Of a DNA stretch of 64,000 nt, positions 53,959 through 62,872 are shown in pieces. Source of the DNA: CAYQUC01 sp964420605 (GTDB lineage Bacteria > Pseudomonadota > Gammaproteobacteria > UBA6429 > Thiohalophilaceae). Both the position numbers and the translations under genes were made by a program. The notes beneath the pieces are model-generated. The model saw only the letters and a list, made by a program, of their open reading frames with translations. It ran no database searches and was not told where the DNA came from. The DNA is taken from positions 7,193 through 71,192 of the forward strand of contig CAYQUC010000009.1 of assembly GCA_964420605.1 (NCBI GenBank), read 5' to 3'. Position 1 is the first letter of the stretch. Each line of letters begins with the position of its first letter.

Positions 53959-55065
53959 TTATTTAGCTTGTGATGTAATAATAGTGCCATCATCGCTAAT
54001 TTCAATTTCCTCTATTATTTCTAGTGTCGACTGCTCTTCACTTGTTGCCGCGTTTGTCGACTCGTGAATATCTTCCACATTAGGCAATGCAATATTATCG
54101 TCTATAATCGATTCAGATTTTTTTTCAAAACTTTCAGTGAAATAATAGGGTTCATTATTAAATACTACTCGTTCACTACCATACTCATCTTCGTCTTCTT
54201 CCTCGTTTACAGCAGCACCATTGGCCAACGCACGATTATTTGTTGATGACAGTTTGGTCTGTTCCTTAGCCTTTTTTATTTTATAACTATCACTTACTCG
54301 ACTGTAATCATCATCATCGTCGTCGTCATCGTTTTCTTCATCTTCGTGAGCATTGTTAGACATTAACAACTCCGATTCAGATTCAGATTTTGGTTTCTTG
54401 TCTTGTTCGTGAGCCAGTTCTTGTGTTACGTGCTTTACCAGGGGTGCATCGTCCATCTGGTTTATGGTGGTTGATGGAGCAATTGACTTGGCTTGAGCTG
54501 TTTGATTTATCGAAGTCATGTTATAACTTCGCAGTTGTTTTTTGATGGCTAAGTTAGATAACTTAACTAAAGCTTTAGAGAACACTGCAGTAGTTCTCTC
54601 TGTTCCATCAGAGTCCTTTCCGTCTTCATTCAAATAGTCAGGAACATCATTAACCAATAGCGCCGTCTCTGGTTGTTCTGGTACGTCTAGATCACTAATG
54701 CTGACAGGTTGAGTACTTTCAATAATTTTCTTATCATTACTGGCGCTGTAATGTCCAAGCTGTCGTTTTATTGCTAAATTTGATTTCTGTAAAGCACTTG
54801 CAGAAAACTCAACAATTACGGTACTCGCATCCGCCTTATAGTTTTTTAATTGTTTTTCAATTGCTAAATTCGAATGCGCAACAGCACTTTCAGAAAAACG
54901 ATAGTTAAGCTGAGTCACTGTATTTAAAGCAATCTTTGATTCTTGGAGCTGTTTTGAACTTAAGTTAGTATTTTCAGCCTGAATAGCAGCCCATGGATAA
55001 ATAATCGAGGCACTAACCAACAATATATTAACAGCCGTTAATGGTAATTTTAATTTATTAATCAT
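53959..55065 (-). CDS. Secreted protein with three S-N-L-A-I repeats and acidic tail
   Basis: A 368-residue protein of no known family. I choose the ATG at 55065 because a signal peptide begins there (~1-30, ending A-A-I-Q-A); the longer ORF adds 15 residues. Three copies of a repeat of the form F-S-x-x-A...S-N-L-A-I-x-x-Q-L-x-x-Y lie at about residues 57-76, 87-106 and 162-181. The rest is low-complexity and acidic, with a run of D residues near the middle and many E and S. The role is unknown. The repeat cores look helical, so each may be a small binding unit. Confidence 0.7.
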   Translation of the reverse strand: MINKLKLPLTAVNILLVSASIIYPWAAIQAENTNLSSKQLQESKIALNTVTQLNYRFSESAVAHSNLAIEKQLKNYKADASTVIVEFSASALQKSNLAIKRQLGHYSASNDKKIIESTQPVSISDLDVPEQPETALLVNDVPDYLNEDGKDSDGTERTTAVFSKALVKLSNLAIKKQLRSYNMTSINQTAQAKSIAPSTTINQMDDAPLVKHVTQELAHEQDKKPKSESESELLMSNNAHEDEENDDDDDDDDYSRVSDSYKIKKAKEQTKLSSTNNRALANGAAVNEEEDEDEYGSERVVFNNEPYYFTESFEKKSESIIDDNIALPNVEDIHESTNAATSEEQSTLEIIEEIEISDDGTIITSQAK

Positions 55066-55429
55066 AATCACACTCTGTAATAAAAAGTATTTCGCAAAGA
55101 CAGTAAACAAATTAGAAATAACAGAAGAATTAGTTGAAAGGCCATCCTTGTTATCGTGTCATATGACACTTTCCAGTTTTTTTAGTTCAATGAAGCTACT
55201 CTATATGAGACTAGCCAAGATGAAGATCAATTAGAAAACCCCGTGATTTTAATTCACCCGGTATGAGGGTTCAAGTAATGTTTAAAAAGTGATCGTTCAA
55301 CCCTGAACATAATGCTTATTTTTTATACAAATTCTAAAAAAATAGCCCGTTCTGACTAAAGTTGGATATATTGTATAGTTATTGAGCTGGAATTTTGCAA
55401 CAAATAACAAAACTGAACTATTTCAATTT
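55066..55429. other. 364-bp intergenic region
   Basis: Lies between the secreted repeat protein and the MgtC-like gene, both on the minus strand. I find no ORF over about 18 codons and no clear terminator. It probably holds the promoter of the secreted protein. Confidence 0.5.
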
Positions 55430-56140
55430 TTATAGAGGGGTAACATTAAACTCAATAACGTCCTCCTCTGCTAACAAGTGATCAGCTAGTTTTCTAAAAT
55501 TCTCATGCCGTTTTGATTTTATTACCATTTCGTACACAAAAAAACGACCTTCATCAATCAACTTGTAACTAGACGAATAAGATTTAATATTAAAGCCTTT
55601 AATTAACGACAATATGTCATTTTCATTAAAATGGTTTTTATGTCGTAAAAAACTAATTGAAAACTTTGCGTATTTTTGAGACGGCAAGACCGTTTCAATC
55701 CATCGAAAAACAGATAATGATACTAATGTAAAGATAGTCGTAATGAGAGCCGGAAAATAAAATCCTAAGCCAATAACAATACCAATGGATGCTGTCATCC
55801 AGATAGAAGCTGCCGTCGTCAAACCGCGAACTGACAAGCCTTCTTTAACGATAACACCCGCGCCAAGAAAACCAATCCCCGTCATAATCCCCTGTGCCAT
55901 ACGACTTGGATCCGCTCGTATTGTATCCAAAAATTCCTTAGGCACAAGTTCCCATTGATAAGTCATCAACAACATCAGTAAACTTGATGACACACAAACC
56001 AACATGTGCGTACGAAAACCCGCTTCACGACCATGTAATGCACGCTCTAAGCCAATTAAGCCGCCAGCAAGCAATGCATAAAATAATCTTGAAATGACTA
56101 AGTTATAGTCCAAATCAAGCATGTTTAACCCAATGTCCAT
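55430..56140 (-). CDS. MgtC/SapB-family membrane protein
   Basis: A 236-residue protein with five TM helices and a cytoplasmic C-terminal domain. The motifs G-L-I-G-L-E-R-A and F-R-T-H-M-L-V, then M-T-G-I-G-F-L-G-A-G-V-I, are the family signature. MgtC proteins regulate the F-type ATPase and help growth under low magnesium or acid stress. I start at the ATG at 56140 with AAGGAT seven bases upstream. The C-terminal ACT-like part is present (~160-236). It is monocistronic, divergent from the DUF2461 gene. Confidence 0.92.
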   Translation of the reverse strand: MDIGLNMLDLDYNLVISRLFYALLAGGLIGLERALHGREAGFRTHMLVCVSSSLLMLLMTYQWELVPKEFLDTIRADPSRMAQGIMTGIGFLGAGVIVKEGLSVRGLTTAASIWMTASIGIVIGLGFYFPALITTIFTLVSLSVFRWIETVLPSQKYAKFSISFLRHKNHFNENDILSLIKGFNIKSYSSSYKLIDEGRFFVYEMVIKSKRHENFRKLADHLLAEEDVIEFNVTPL

Positions 56141-56267
56141 TCCTATATCCTTAATCACAGAAACTATTATTATTTTAAGATCTAGTAATTTTATCTATAA
56201 GCATAGTATTATTCTAATTAGATATCATCACTTAAACTAATATACAGTAGCATATAGCAGGCAAGAT

Positions 56268-56975
56268 ATGACTAAATCACAGTTCCCGGGATTCTCTAAA
56301 CATTTTTTTAAATTTATTCGTGACATTAAAAAAAATAACAATCGGGAATGGTATCACGAAAATAAAGACCGATATAAAAACGATGTGGTAATTCCAATGT
56401 GTGCCTTTATTAAAGCCATGGGGCCAAGACTAGAGCAAATATGTGAAGACTTTGTCGCCGACTCTAGACCACATGGTGGCTCAATGTTCCGTATCTACCG
56501 CGATACTCGGTTTTCAAAAGATAAAACACCTTATAAAGAACACATCGCGTGTCATTTTCGGCATTCTGCAGGTAAAGACGCACATGCACCCGGTTTTTAT
56601 TTGCACGTGGAATCCGATAAAGTTATTTTTGGTGGTGGTGTCTGGTGTCCACCCAATCCCGTATTACATAAAATTCGTAGCCGCATAATAGAAAAGCCCG
56701 ATGACTGGAAAAAAATAATCAGTAAAAAATCATTCACTGCCCGTTATAAGGGAATTGAAGGAGAACAACTTAAACGACCACCGCGTGGCTTTGACAAAGA
56801 ACATCCACTCGTGGATGACCTACGCCGCAAAAGTTTTTTTGTTATTCAAACTATCAAAAAATCAGAAGCCATGGATGCTAAGTTTATTAATGAAGTTGAA
56901 CGCGCATTTAAATCTGCAAGTCCAATGATGGAGTTTTTAACACGAGCGGTGGAACTGCCTTATGATCAACCCTAA
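56268..56975 (+). CDS. DUF2461 family protein
   Basis: A 235-residue soluble protein of DUF2461: N-N-R-E-W-Y-H-E-N-K-D-R-Y near the start, then F-R-I-Y-R-D-T-R-F-S-K-D-K-T-P-Y-K and G-F-Y-L-H-V. The R-D-x-R-F-S-K-D-K-x-P-Y-K stretch is the best-conserved part of the family. The function is unknown. It stands alone between the MgtC gene and the 516-residue protein at 57185. Confidence 0.9.
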   Translation: MTKSQFPGFSKHFFKFIRDIKKNNNREWYHENKDRYKNDVVIPMCAFIKAMGPRLEQICEDFVADSRPHGGSMFRIYRDTRFSKDKTPYKEHIACHFRHSAGKDAHAPGFYLHVESDKVIFGGGVWCPPNPVLHKIRSRIIEKPDDWKKIISKKSFTARYKGIEGEQLKRPPRGFDKEHPLVDDLRRKSFFVIQTIKKSEAMDAKFINEVERAFKSASPMMEFLTRAVELPYDQP

Positions 56976-57184
56976 TTCCCATTAAATACACCAGTTTATT
57001 ACATAAACCAATAACCGGAACTAATTCTCAACTTATACAACATTATAAACTCTGACCTTAAGTTGATTAAATATAGGTCGATAAACCAAAGGTACTGCTT
57101 AAAGTAACATTATTTTTAATAGTTAAATTTTGTGTGGGATAATTAAATTACATTGCAATAGGATACACCGAATAATTACTTATT

Positions 57185-58735
57185 ATGGATATGCTACTAC
57201 TATCAACACCAAGACAACATTCAAAAACCAATTCCAGTGTTGAATTAAATAGCAAGCAACTCGCTAGCTGGGTTGACAACTTACCGATGGATGATGTTTT
57301 TGAACTCGTCAAATTAGTACAAGATAAACTTGACGCGTTTAATGAAATTAAACTCAATAACAGTACCAGATTAAAGTTACTAGAAGTGTACTGGGAAGCC
57401 GTCGAATCTATCAGTTTCTTATATGATCATAAACGACTGGAAATGTTACCAGTCAATCAAGTACAAAAAACCCTTATTGCCGAAGACATTATGTGGTTAT
57501 TTATCACACTAGCCAATGGATATAAAAGTATTTTACTTAGTTTCCATTCCTCGGCAGTGAGTCCTAAAAAAGATCATGTATTACAAATATCTATAATACG
57601 CGCATTTGAATTATTAGTTCAAACTGCAATTTATGCCTACACCGGCCATAAATCCGTACCGCCACTCGTATATTTAGAAATTAATCAATTATATTTCTAC
57701 ATGGAAAAAAATAATTGTCTTAACCTAAAAATTAAAACCAAAGAATCCCAAAATACAATTAATAATTTATATAAACAGTTTATGTTCATCTCTATCTTAA
57801 ATCCATACAGCTTAAACGGCGACGATATTTTCCAGTCTCAGTTTATTCTTAAAGATTTTATAAAACAGATAGATATCACTAAAAATGAAAAACATATTTC
57901 CTGTGATCGCTATTTAATTGACTTGGAAGAAGACCTAGCACCAATAGCATTATCTAAAGTCAAAAGTGATATTCACATACCGAGTGTTCGCTCTATCGAC
58001 ATCAGTTCCACGTTAATGTCATTAACAGCCTGGGTTAGTGAAAAAGAAACGTTAAAAATAAATTCGTTTGAAAAAAATGATGTATTACTCATTAAACGTA
58101 TTCTCGATATTTTTAACAGTGAACGAATTAGAGTCGAAAAACGAATTGAGACTAATAAAAAAGTTCGTATAGCCATTGGCATCAATGCCATTATTTATTT
58201 TCTTAGCTCAATTGATAATATATTAAAAGAATATTCCGAAGAATCCAATTCTGAAAACGAGGACTCCAAATTTACCTTGCAAGAATGGACAGTTAAAGAT
58301 GAATGCAATCAAGGTAGAAAAATTTCTATCCCCTGTGAAGAAATAGAAAACGACATTCAAATAGGCGAGTTAATTGGAATAGTTGACCCAATGAAAAGTA
58401 ACTCTGGTTTTCACCCTGTCATTGTACTTGGCATCGTTCGATGGAAACGTAAAAAAAATACCAACTTAGACCTTGGAGTTGAAATTATCCCCGGCAACCC
58501 CTGTCATGCCAATAAAATAATATCAAACAACACCCACAGCCTGTATCCCGGAATTTATATTCCAGCAGAAGAGGTATTATCAAGACCCTCTGCAATCATC
58601 GTTGAAAAAATGGCCTACCAACCAAAAAAATTACTTAACATGACCATAAAAGATAAAACACAATTAATTGAAATGGGAACAATATTTGCTGAATCGGCAT
58701 TATACGTACAGTGCGAGTTTTACGTATCAAATTAG
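57185..58735 (+). CDS. Hypothetical 516-aa protein with possible PilZ-like C-terminus
   Basis: A soluble protein with a helical N-terminal region (~20-300), beginning L-A-S-W-V-D-N-L-P-M-D-D-V and R-L-K-L-L-E-V-Y-W-E, and a C-terminal beta-rich domain (~365-515). The latter has L-Q-E-W-T-V-K-D-E-C-N-Q-G-R-K-I, I-G-E-L-I-G-I and V-R-W-K-R-K, an arrangement I associate with PilZ-like domains of proteins that may bind c-di-GMP. The canonical R-x-x-x-R and D/N-x-S-x-x-G are not clear. The gene at 58754 is convergent with it. Domain call is inference; no function assigned. Confidence 0.6.
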   Translation: MDMLLLSTPRQHSKTNSSVELNSKQLASWVDNLPMDDVFELVKLVQDKLDAFNEIKLNNSTRLKLLEVYWEAVESISFLYDHKRLEMLPVNQVQKTLIAEDIMWLFITLANGYKSILLSFHSSAVSPKKDHVLQISIIRAFELLVQTAIYAYTGHKSVPPLVYLEINQLYFYMEKNNCLNLKIKTKESQNTINNLYKQFMFISILNPYSLNGDDIFQSQFILKDFIKQIDITKNEKHISCDRYLIDLEEDLAPIALSKVKSDIHIPSVRSIDISSTLMSLTAWVSEKETLKINSFEKNDVLLIKRILDIFNSERIRVEKRIETNKKVRIAIGINAIIYFLSSIDNILKEYSEESNSENEDSKFTLQEWTVKDECNQGRKISIPCEEIENDIQIGELIGIVDPMKSNSGFHPVIVLGIVRWKRKKNTNLDLGVEIIPGNPCHANKIISNNTHSLYPGIYIPAEEVLSRPSAIIVEKMAYQPKKLLNMTIKDKTQLIEMGTIFAESALYVQCEFYVSN

Positions 58736-58753
58736 TAATATTAGTTAAAACAA

Positions 58754-59635
58754 TCAATCAACTTCAATAAAAACCACAATTAATCCAACAGCAAAAGCCG
58801 CATTATAAAAATTAATAATATCGGTTCGTGAAATATTCGTCGATTTTTCCAGGTCGTTAATACTACAAGATTGTCGAGCCAGAATCGCTGCAATTTTAAC
58901 ATAGTCGGTTTTAAAGCCATTACGTAAAAAATGCGGCCATTCCTTTAGTGTAAATGCCTTATCATCACAGTGGCCGTCTAATAGCTCACCATTAGACCAT
59001 GTAACCGCGCTAACCCACAATTTGCTGTCTAATGATGACACATTTAACCCGACACTAAACGCTGCAAGTTCATCGTTTGATATAGAATCGATTTTAAAAC
59101 CATCCAACGATTTATTTAAAATATCCTCCATTTCAGAATGTTGCGCGGAACTAACAATGGTATTGGAAATACCATCAACATATAAATTGGGGTGATTGTC
59201 AGAGCTTAATGATAATAATTTTTTATCTACTTTTGCATTTAATAATACATGAAAGATGGATGATTCTTTAGACGTATATTGTGGCAAATTAGTAGTCTTA
59301 TTGTCATCAACATTTAAGTGTCTTATTTTTAATGATATAGTATAAATTAATTTTTTTAATGAAAAAACACTGGTGGGCTTAACGATAGAGACGATATTTT
59401 TATCGGAATAAAATTCTGAACTAAATAATATTTTAGTTTGCCCAGGTCTTAATTGATTTAAAATATCATGGTGTTGCTCATGTTGTGTTTCAATAATAAC
59501 AATATGCCCTCGAATGTCATTATCATTTAAAACGGCGCAATCAATACCTTCGGTAACGAGGGCTTCAGCAACTTCATTTAATATTTTTTTCTCAGTTTCA
59601 TCCAGTAGTACTGGCGAAATTAAAATAGGCTTCAC
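58754..59635 (-). CDS. Hypothetical protein, 293 aa
   Basis: A soluble protein without signal or TM segment. The N-terminal ~100 residues look like alternating strands and helices (I-L-I-S-P-V-L-L-D-E-T, I-V-I-I-E-T-Q-H), the C-terminal ~60 residues are helical and include a possible winged-helix-like end (S-I-N-D-L-E-K-S-T-N-I-S-R-T-D). The start is GTG at 59635 with a weak ribosome site. I recognise no family. It is tail to tail with the gene at 57185, 18 bp apart, and downstream of the DyP gene on the same strand (60 bp), so it might belong to that operon. Confidence 0.55.
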   Translation of the reverse strand: MKPILISPVLLDETEKKILNEVAEALVTEGIDCAVLNDNDIRGHIVIIETQHEQHHDILNQLRPGQTKILFSSEFYSDKNIVSIVKPTSVFSLKKLIYTISLKIRHLNVDDNKTTNLPQYTSKESSIFHVLLNAKVDKKLLSLSSDNHPNLYVDGISNTIVSSAQHSEMEDILNKSLDGFKIDSISNDELAAFSVGLNVSSLDSKLWVSAVTWSNGELLDGHCDDKAFTLKEWPHFLRNGFKTDYVKIAAILARQSCSINDLEKSTNISRTDIINFYNAAFAVGLIVVFIEVD

Positions 59636-59695
59636 CTAAGCTTGTATCCTATAGAAATCTAAATAATCCTCATAATAAAATTTAAAAATAGTATA

Positions 59696-61297
59696 TTAAG
59701 TCGGATCTATCGTACCTTCCCCAATCATACGTAATGCGGTAAGAGAAGGAATAAAGAAATAATCTCCGCCGCGTGTTTCAACAAAACGCGGGATATTGCT
59801 ACAAAAATGTGGCGCTTTTTTACCTTTTGGATCCGATTCAATCACCATCCTACCGGTTCCAACATTTTTTTCATCAACCCCATGATTACCGAGAATTGGA
59901 TCTTTATCATTAGCTTGTTTAAAATCGTTGCCGTAATTAATCCACTGCTGTTGTACAAATTCAAACTGCCGTTTAATATTGGCATTAATTGCCATAAAAA
60001 TAATACCGTGATTTCCCGAGTTTTTAGTACCATCTTCAACCTGGCCATACGGTAATCCGCGACGAAGAATTCGACGTCGATTAACTAAAGCACCCGGTGT
60101 ATTAAATGCATCAGTTTTTCCAAATTCAAGTGACCCTCGAGGATTGGCCCGACGAGTATGCGCCGCTACTGGACAACGAGCTCCCTCGATATCGTCATCA
60201 AAATTAAAACCAACCAGTTCAGTTCGTAATTTTAGATATTGTGCTTGCGCCGTTTCTCGCTCTTGTGCTGATGAAGCAGTACGAATAGTTTGTTTAACCT
60301 TAGCAAATTTATCGTTGAAAGCAGCAGCACTGCTTTCAGTAGGAAAGCTTGTTACCGGTGCGCCATTACGCCACCGCCCAACAAATTTTGCCGCCAAGCC
60401 TTCTTCACCTTCTGGGTAATCTTTTGCTTTGTCTTTTAAATATTGATTAAACGAACCCACGTTTTCGTGTAATTTTCGAAACACCATAAAAGTACCGTTA
60501 TAAGACAACAACGGTGGCATGGGTGCAACGGGTATTTCAAATGATTCATCACGGTGACCCAAAATAAATTCACCTGTTTCTAACGGCTCCCACCCTTCTA
60601 CCGTAGCAGGATCTTTTCCCGTCGGTTTACCACCGCCAATCACATTAGCTGGATTTGAGTCTGACCCCTTAAAAAATGGATCACTAATGCCATCGGTATA
60701 TCCAAAATGTTCTTTTGGTGTTGGAACACCATTTTTAATAATAGCCGACGCATCTTGATAAAATAATGCATCAGTATCATTATCACCACGATGTCCGCCT
60801 AATTGTTCCACGCCCTCATTACAACTCGCCAAGATATCACAAATCTCCTGATACCGTGATTCAATAGCAGGACGACTCTGACCATTAATAGATATCCAAA
60901 TATCAACCGGTGATTCTGCTTGCCAAATTGGATCCCACTGATCCGGTGCACTACTTAAATCATCACCCAAAATGGCATGTCGTGCTTTCATACCCATCGC
61001 AAATTCTTCAGGGAAACTTTGTAACGATTCTCGAGGCACACCCAATTTTTTAAGACCCGAATACGTAAAAGCAATGTTCGTGGTCGCTTCTGGCTTGGGG
61101 ATACCACCATTAGGCTTACCAACAGGATCCCACTTCACCGCGGTTGTAATGTACTTTTCTATTTTAGAAACAAAATTTCGCCCTTGTTCTTCATTATTTA
61201 TTTTATAAAACACATAACGCACCATCGGGAAACCAAAATGACCATAGCCCTTAATAATGTTTCCTTGAATATCGTGAAGATCCAATGTTGTACTCAT
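59696..61297 (-). CDS. DyP-type haem peroxidase
   Basis: A 533-residue dye-decolorising peroxidase. The family motif G-x-x-D-G is G-Y-T-D-G at ~199-203 with the catalytic aspartate D202; the proximal histidine is in V-A-A-H-T-R-R-A-N-P-R (H380) and arginine R387 lies just after. The protein is longer than bacterial class A/B enzymes (~300-450), as in class C/V members. There is no signal peptide, so it is cytoplasmic unless packaged. I chose the ATG at 61297 with AAAGGG eight bases upstream. It is downstream of the two paralogous proteins of unknown family and the P450 on the same strand, with gaps of 35-150 bp, so they probably form one operon. Confidence 0.93.
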   Translation of the reverse strand: MSTTLDLHDIQGNIIKGYGHFGFPMVRYVFYKINNEEQGRNFVSKIEKYITTAVKWDPVGKPNGGIPKPEATTNIAFTYSGLKKLGVPRESLQSFPEEFAMGMKARHAILGDDLSSAPDQWDPIWQAESPVDIWISINGQSRPAIESRYQEICDILASCNEGVEQLGGHRGDNDTDALFYQDASAIIKNGVPTPKEHFGYTDGISDPFFKGSDSNPANVIGGGKPTGKDPATVEGWEPLETGEFILGHRDESFEIPVAPMPPLLSYNGTFMVFRKLHENVGSFNQYLKDKAKDYPEGEEGLAAKFVGRWRNGAPVTSFPTESSAAAFNDKFAKVKQTIRTASSAQERETAQAQYLKLRTELVGFNFDDDIEGARCPVAAHTRRANPRGSLEFGKTDAFNTPGALVNRRRILRRGLPYGQVEDGTKNSGNHGIIFMAINANIKRQFEFVQQQWINYGNDFKQANDKDPILGNHGVDEKNVGTGRMVIESDPKGKKAPHFCSNIPRFVETRGGDYFFIPSLTALRMIGEGTIDPT

Positions 61298-61332
61298 AAT
61301 ATAACCCTTTAATTTTTTATACAAAAATAAAT

Positions 61333-62028
61333 TTATGCCGAAGCGTTACCCGTTTTACTGTCAATACTAGTATCACGGAATGAATGCACAACGGCTTCAT
61401 TAATTTTTTCAGTACACGAACCAGCAACCCAAGAAGGTCCCATTAAATTTTCTGGTTTAGTTCGAGAAATGAAATCCCGAAACGCCTGGCGAAGTAACTC
61501 GGCATTTTCACGTTTGTTCAATTGTTGATTTTCAAACACAAAACGCGAAAACTCTTGTTTTAAATACAGCGCTTTAAGTTGCTCTGGTAATGACTCATCA
61601 TTAGCACCAACAAAAAATAAATTATTAGTAACCTGACATTGTTTAATATAATTAATAAAACTATCAGCATCCACTACCTGATTAAAAGCAACGCAATACT
61701 GCCATATTTTTTTAATATCGTTGGGTATACTATTCCACATAGTGCGCAAATAATTTTCAAGCTCACCGTGAAAATTACTACAAAAAACCAAATACTTCGA
61801 TTTTAAATGTTCCTCTTTAGCAGGATATCCTTCATAAAAAACATCATTAAGAACATAAAACCGACACAGATAGGTTTCCGGCACTGAAGCCATCGGACTA
61901 TTTTCACCATGCGGCATCTCTTGCAAAAACCAGCGAGTCAAAGCAGCATAAGAGCTATCATCCAAACTACCGTTGTTAATCGGACATAGCGCTGTTAAGC
62001 CGTAAGCATTACCATTTTTATTTGGCAT
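61333..62028 (-). CDS. Unknown protein, paralogue A of the P450/DyP cluster
   Basis: A 231-residue soluble protein with no recognised family. It is related to its upstream neighbour at 62072. Both have A-Y-(G/A)-(L/M)-x-x-x-x-P-I near the N-terminus, F-x-S-N-F-(H/N)-G in the middle (C-S-N-F-H-G here), followed by a I-P-x-x-(I/L) helix and a segment F-x-x-Y-I. The strand-helix alternation recalls a ferredoxin-like (DyP-type) half-barrel, which I offer only as a fold guess. GGGAG precedes the ATG. It follows the paralogue by 43 bp and precedes the DyP gene by 35 bp. Confidence 0.75.
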   Translation of the reverse strand: MPNKNGNAYGLTALCPINNGSLDDSSYAALTRWFLQEMPHGENSPMASVPETYLCRFYVLNDVFYEGYPAKEEHLKSKYLVFCSNFHGELENYLRTMWNSIPNDIKKIWQYCVAFNQVVDADSFINYIKQCQVTNNLFFVGANDESLPEQLKALYLKQEFSRFVFENQQLNKRENAELLRQAFRDFISRTKPENLMGPSWVAGSCTEKINEAVVHSFRDTSIDSKTGNASA

Positions 62029-62071
62029 AAAGATTCTCCCGTTGAGTATCCCTACTATAATTTAAACACTA

Positions 62072-62722
62072 TTAATTAAAATTATGTTGATAACCACGTT
62101 CCTCAACAGCCTGTGCCGATAAACTAACAATAGGCGTTGGTTCCATCAAACTAATGCTATTTTGCAAAGACAATAATAATTGTTGATATTCATCATAAAA
62201 GTCATTCGCCGAATAATTTTTTGTGTCATCATTAAATTTTATTAACTCCTCTTTTACAGTCTTCGCCGCTTTAACATCATTCGATGTTGCAAGCGGATAA
62301 GCCGAGTAATAATGATTTGTCCAAATTTGATTAAACGTAATATAAGCATGGAACTCATCCAACGGCACTGACCCCGGATACTTCACATTACCATACCAAA
62401 ATAAATTTAAGCCCTTCGGAATAGCAGTATGAAACGAGTCAACATATTGCGCCCAACTACCATTAAAGTTACTGAAAAAAAACATGTAATTATATTCAAT
62501 GGTTTCTTCCGGTTGCTCAGCCGACAGTCGAGGGAAATCACTCGGTTTCAAAATAGCCCATCGCGCATAATGAATAAGGGACAAAGTTATTAACCCGTTC
62601 AAATACCCTTTTAAAAAAGGAATCTGCGCCGCCCAAAAAATAATTCGATTAATCCATGCCATATACCATGTTATCGGTGTAACAACATTCATAGCATACG
62701 CTTTACCCGCTATATTCGACAT
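62072..62722 (-). CDS. Unknown protein, paralogue B of the P450/DyP cluster
   Basis: A 216-residue protein with a possible membrane-associated helix (~22-50; W-I-N-R-I-I-F-W-A-A-Q-I). The core shares F-F-F-S-N-F-N-G and the flanking pattern with paralogue A, plus H-Y-A-R-W-A-I-L before it. A GGGAG ribosome site precedes the ATG. It lies 150 bp after the P450 gene, the gap being partly filled by a small dispersed-repeat element. The function is unknown; linkage with a P450 and a peroxidase suggests a substrate-binding or accessory role in oxidation. Confidence 0.75.
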   Translation of the reverse strand: MSNIAGKAYAMNVVTPITWYMAWINRIIFWAAQIPFLKGYLNGLITLSLIHYARWAILKPSDFPRLSAEQPEETIEYNYMFFFSNFNGSWAQYVDSFHTAIPKGLNLFWYGNVKYPGSVPLDEFHAYITFNQIWTNHYYSAYPLATSNDVKAAKTVKEELIKFNDDTKNYSANDFYDEYQQLLLSLQNSISLMEPTPIVSLSAQAVEERGYQHNFN

Positions 62723-62771
62723 GTAACTCTCCCAACCTAAAAGTTAAAAATAAATTATTTACAGCTCAATG

Positions 62772-62864
62772 TAAAACCCAACATAAAAATTCTAATTCCT
62801 CGTCATTCCGGTAACGATTTTTAGCCGGAATCCAGCTGCTCGATCTAAAATCCAACATAAAAAT
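62772..62864. repeat. Small palindromic element flanked by 19-bp direct repeats
   Basis: TAAAACCCAACATAAAAAT at 62772-62790 recurs with one mismatch at 62846-62864. Between them is a 55-bp segment containing ATTCCGG...CCGGAAT (62805-62827) in the context CGTCATTCC...GGAATCCAGC. That context matches a common dispersed palindrome of gammaproteobacterial genomes. The flanking copies may be an old duplication made on insertion. Confidence 0.65.
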
Positions 62865-62872
62865 AAAAACAA

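Noticed and set aside
55230..55275. Hairpin CCCCGTGA...TCACCCGG as a terminator
   Set aside because: Only four of the base pairs hold and no T-run follows on either strand.
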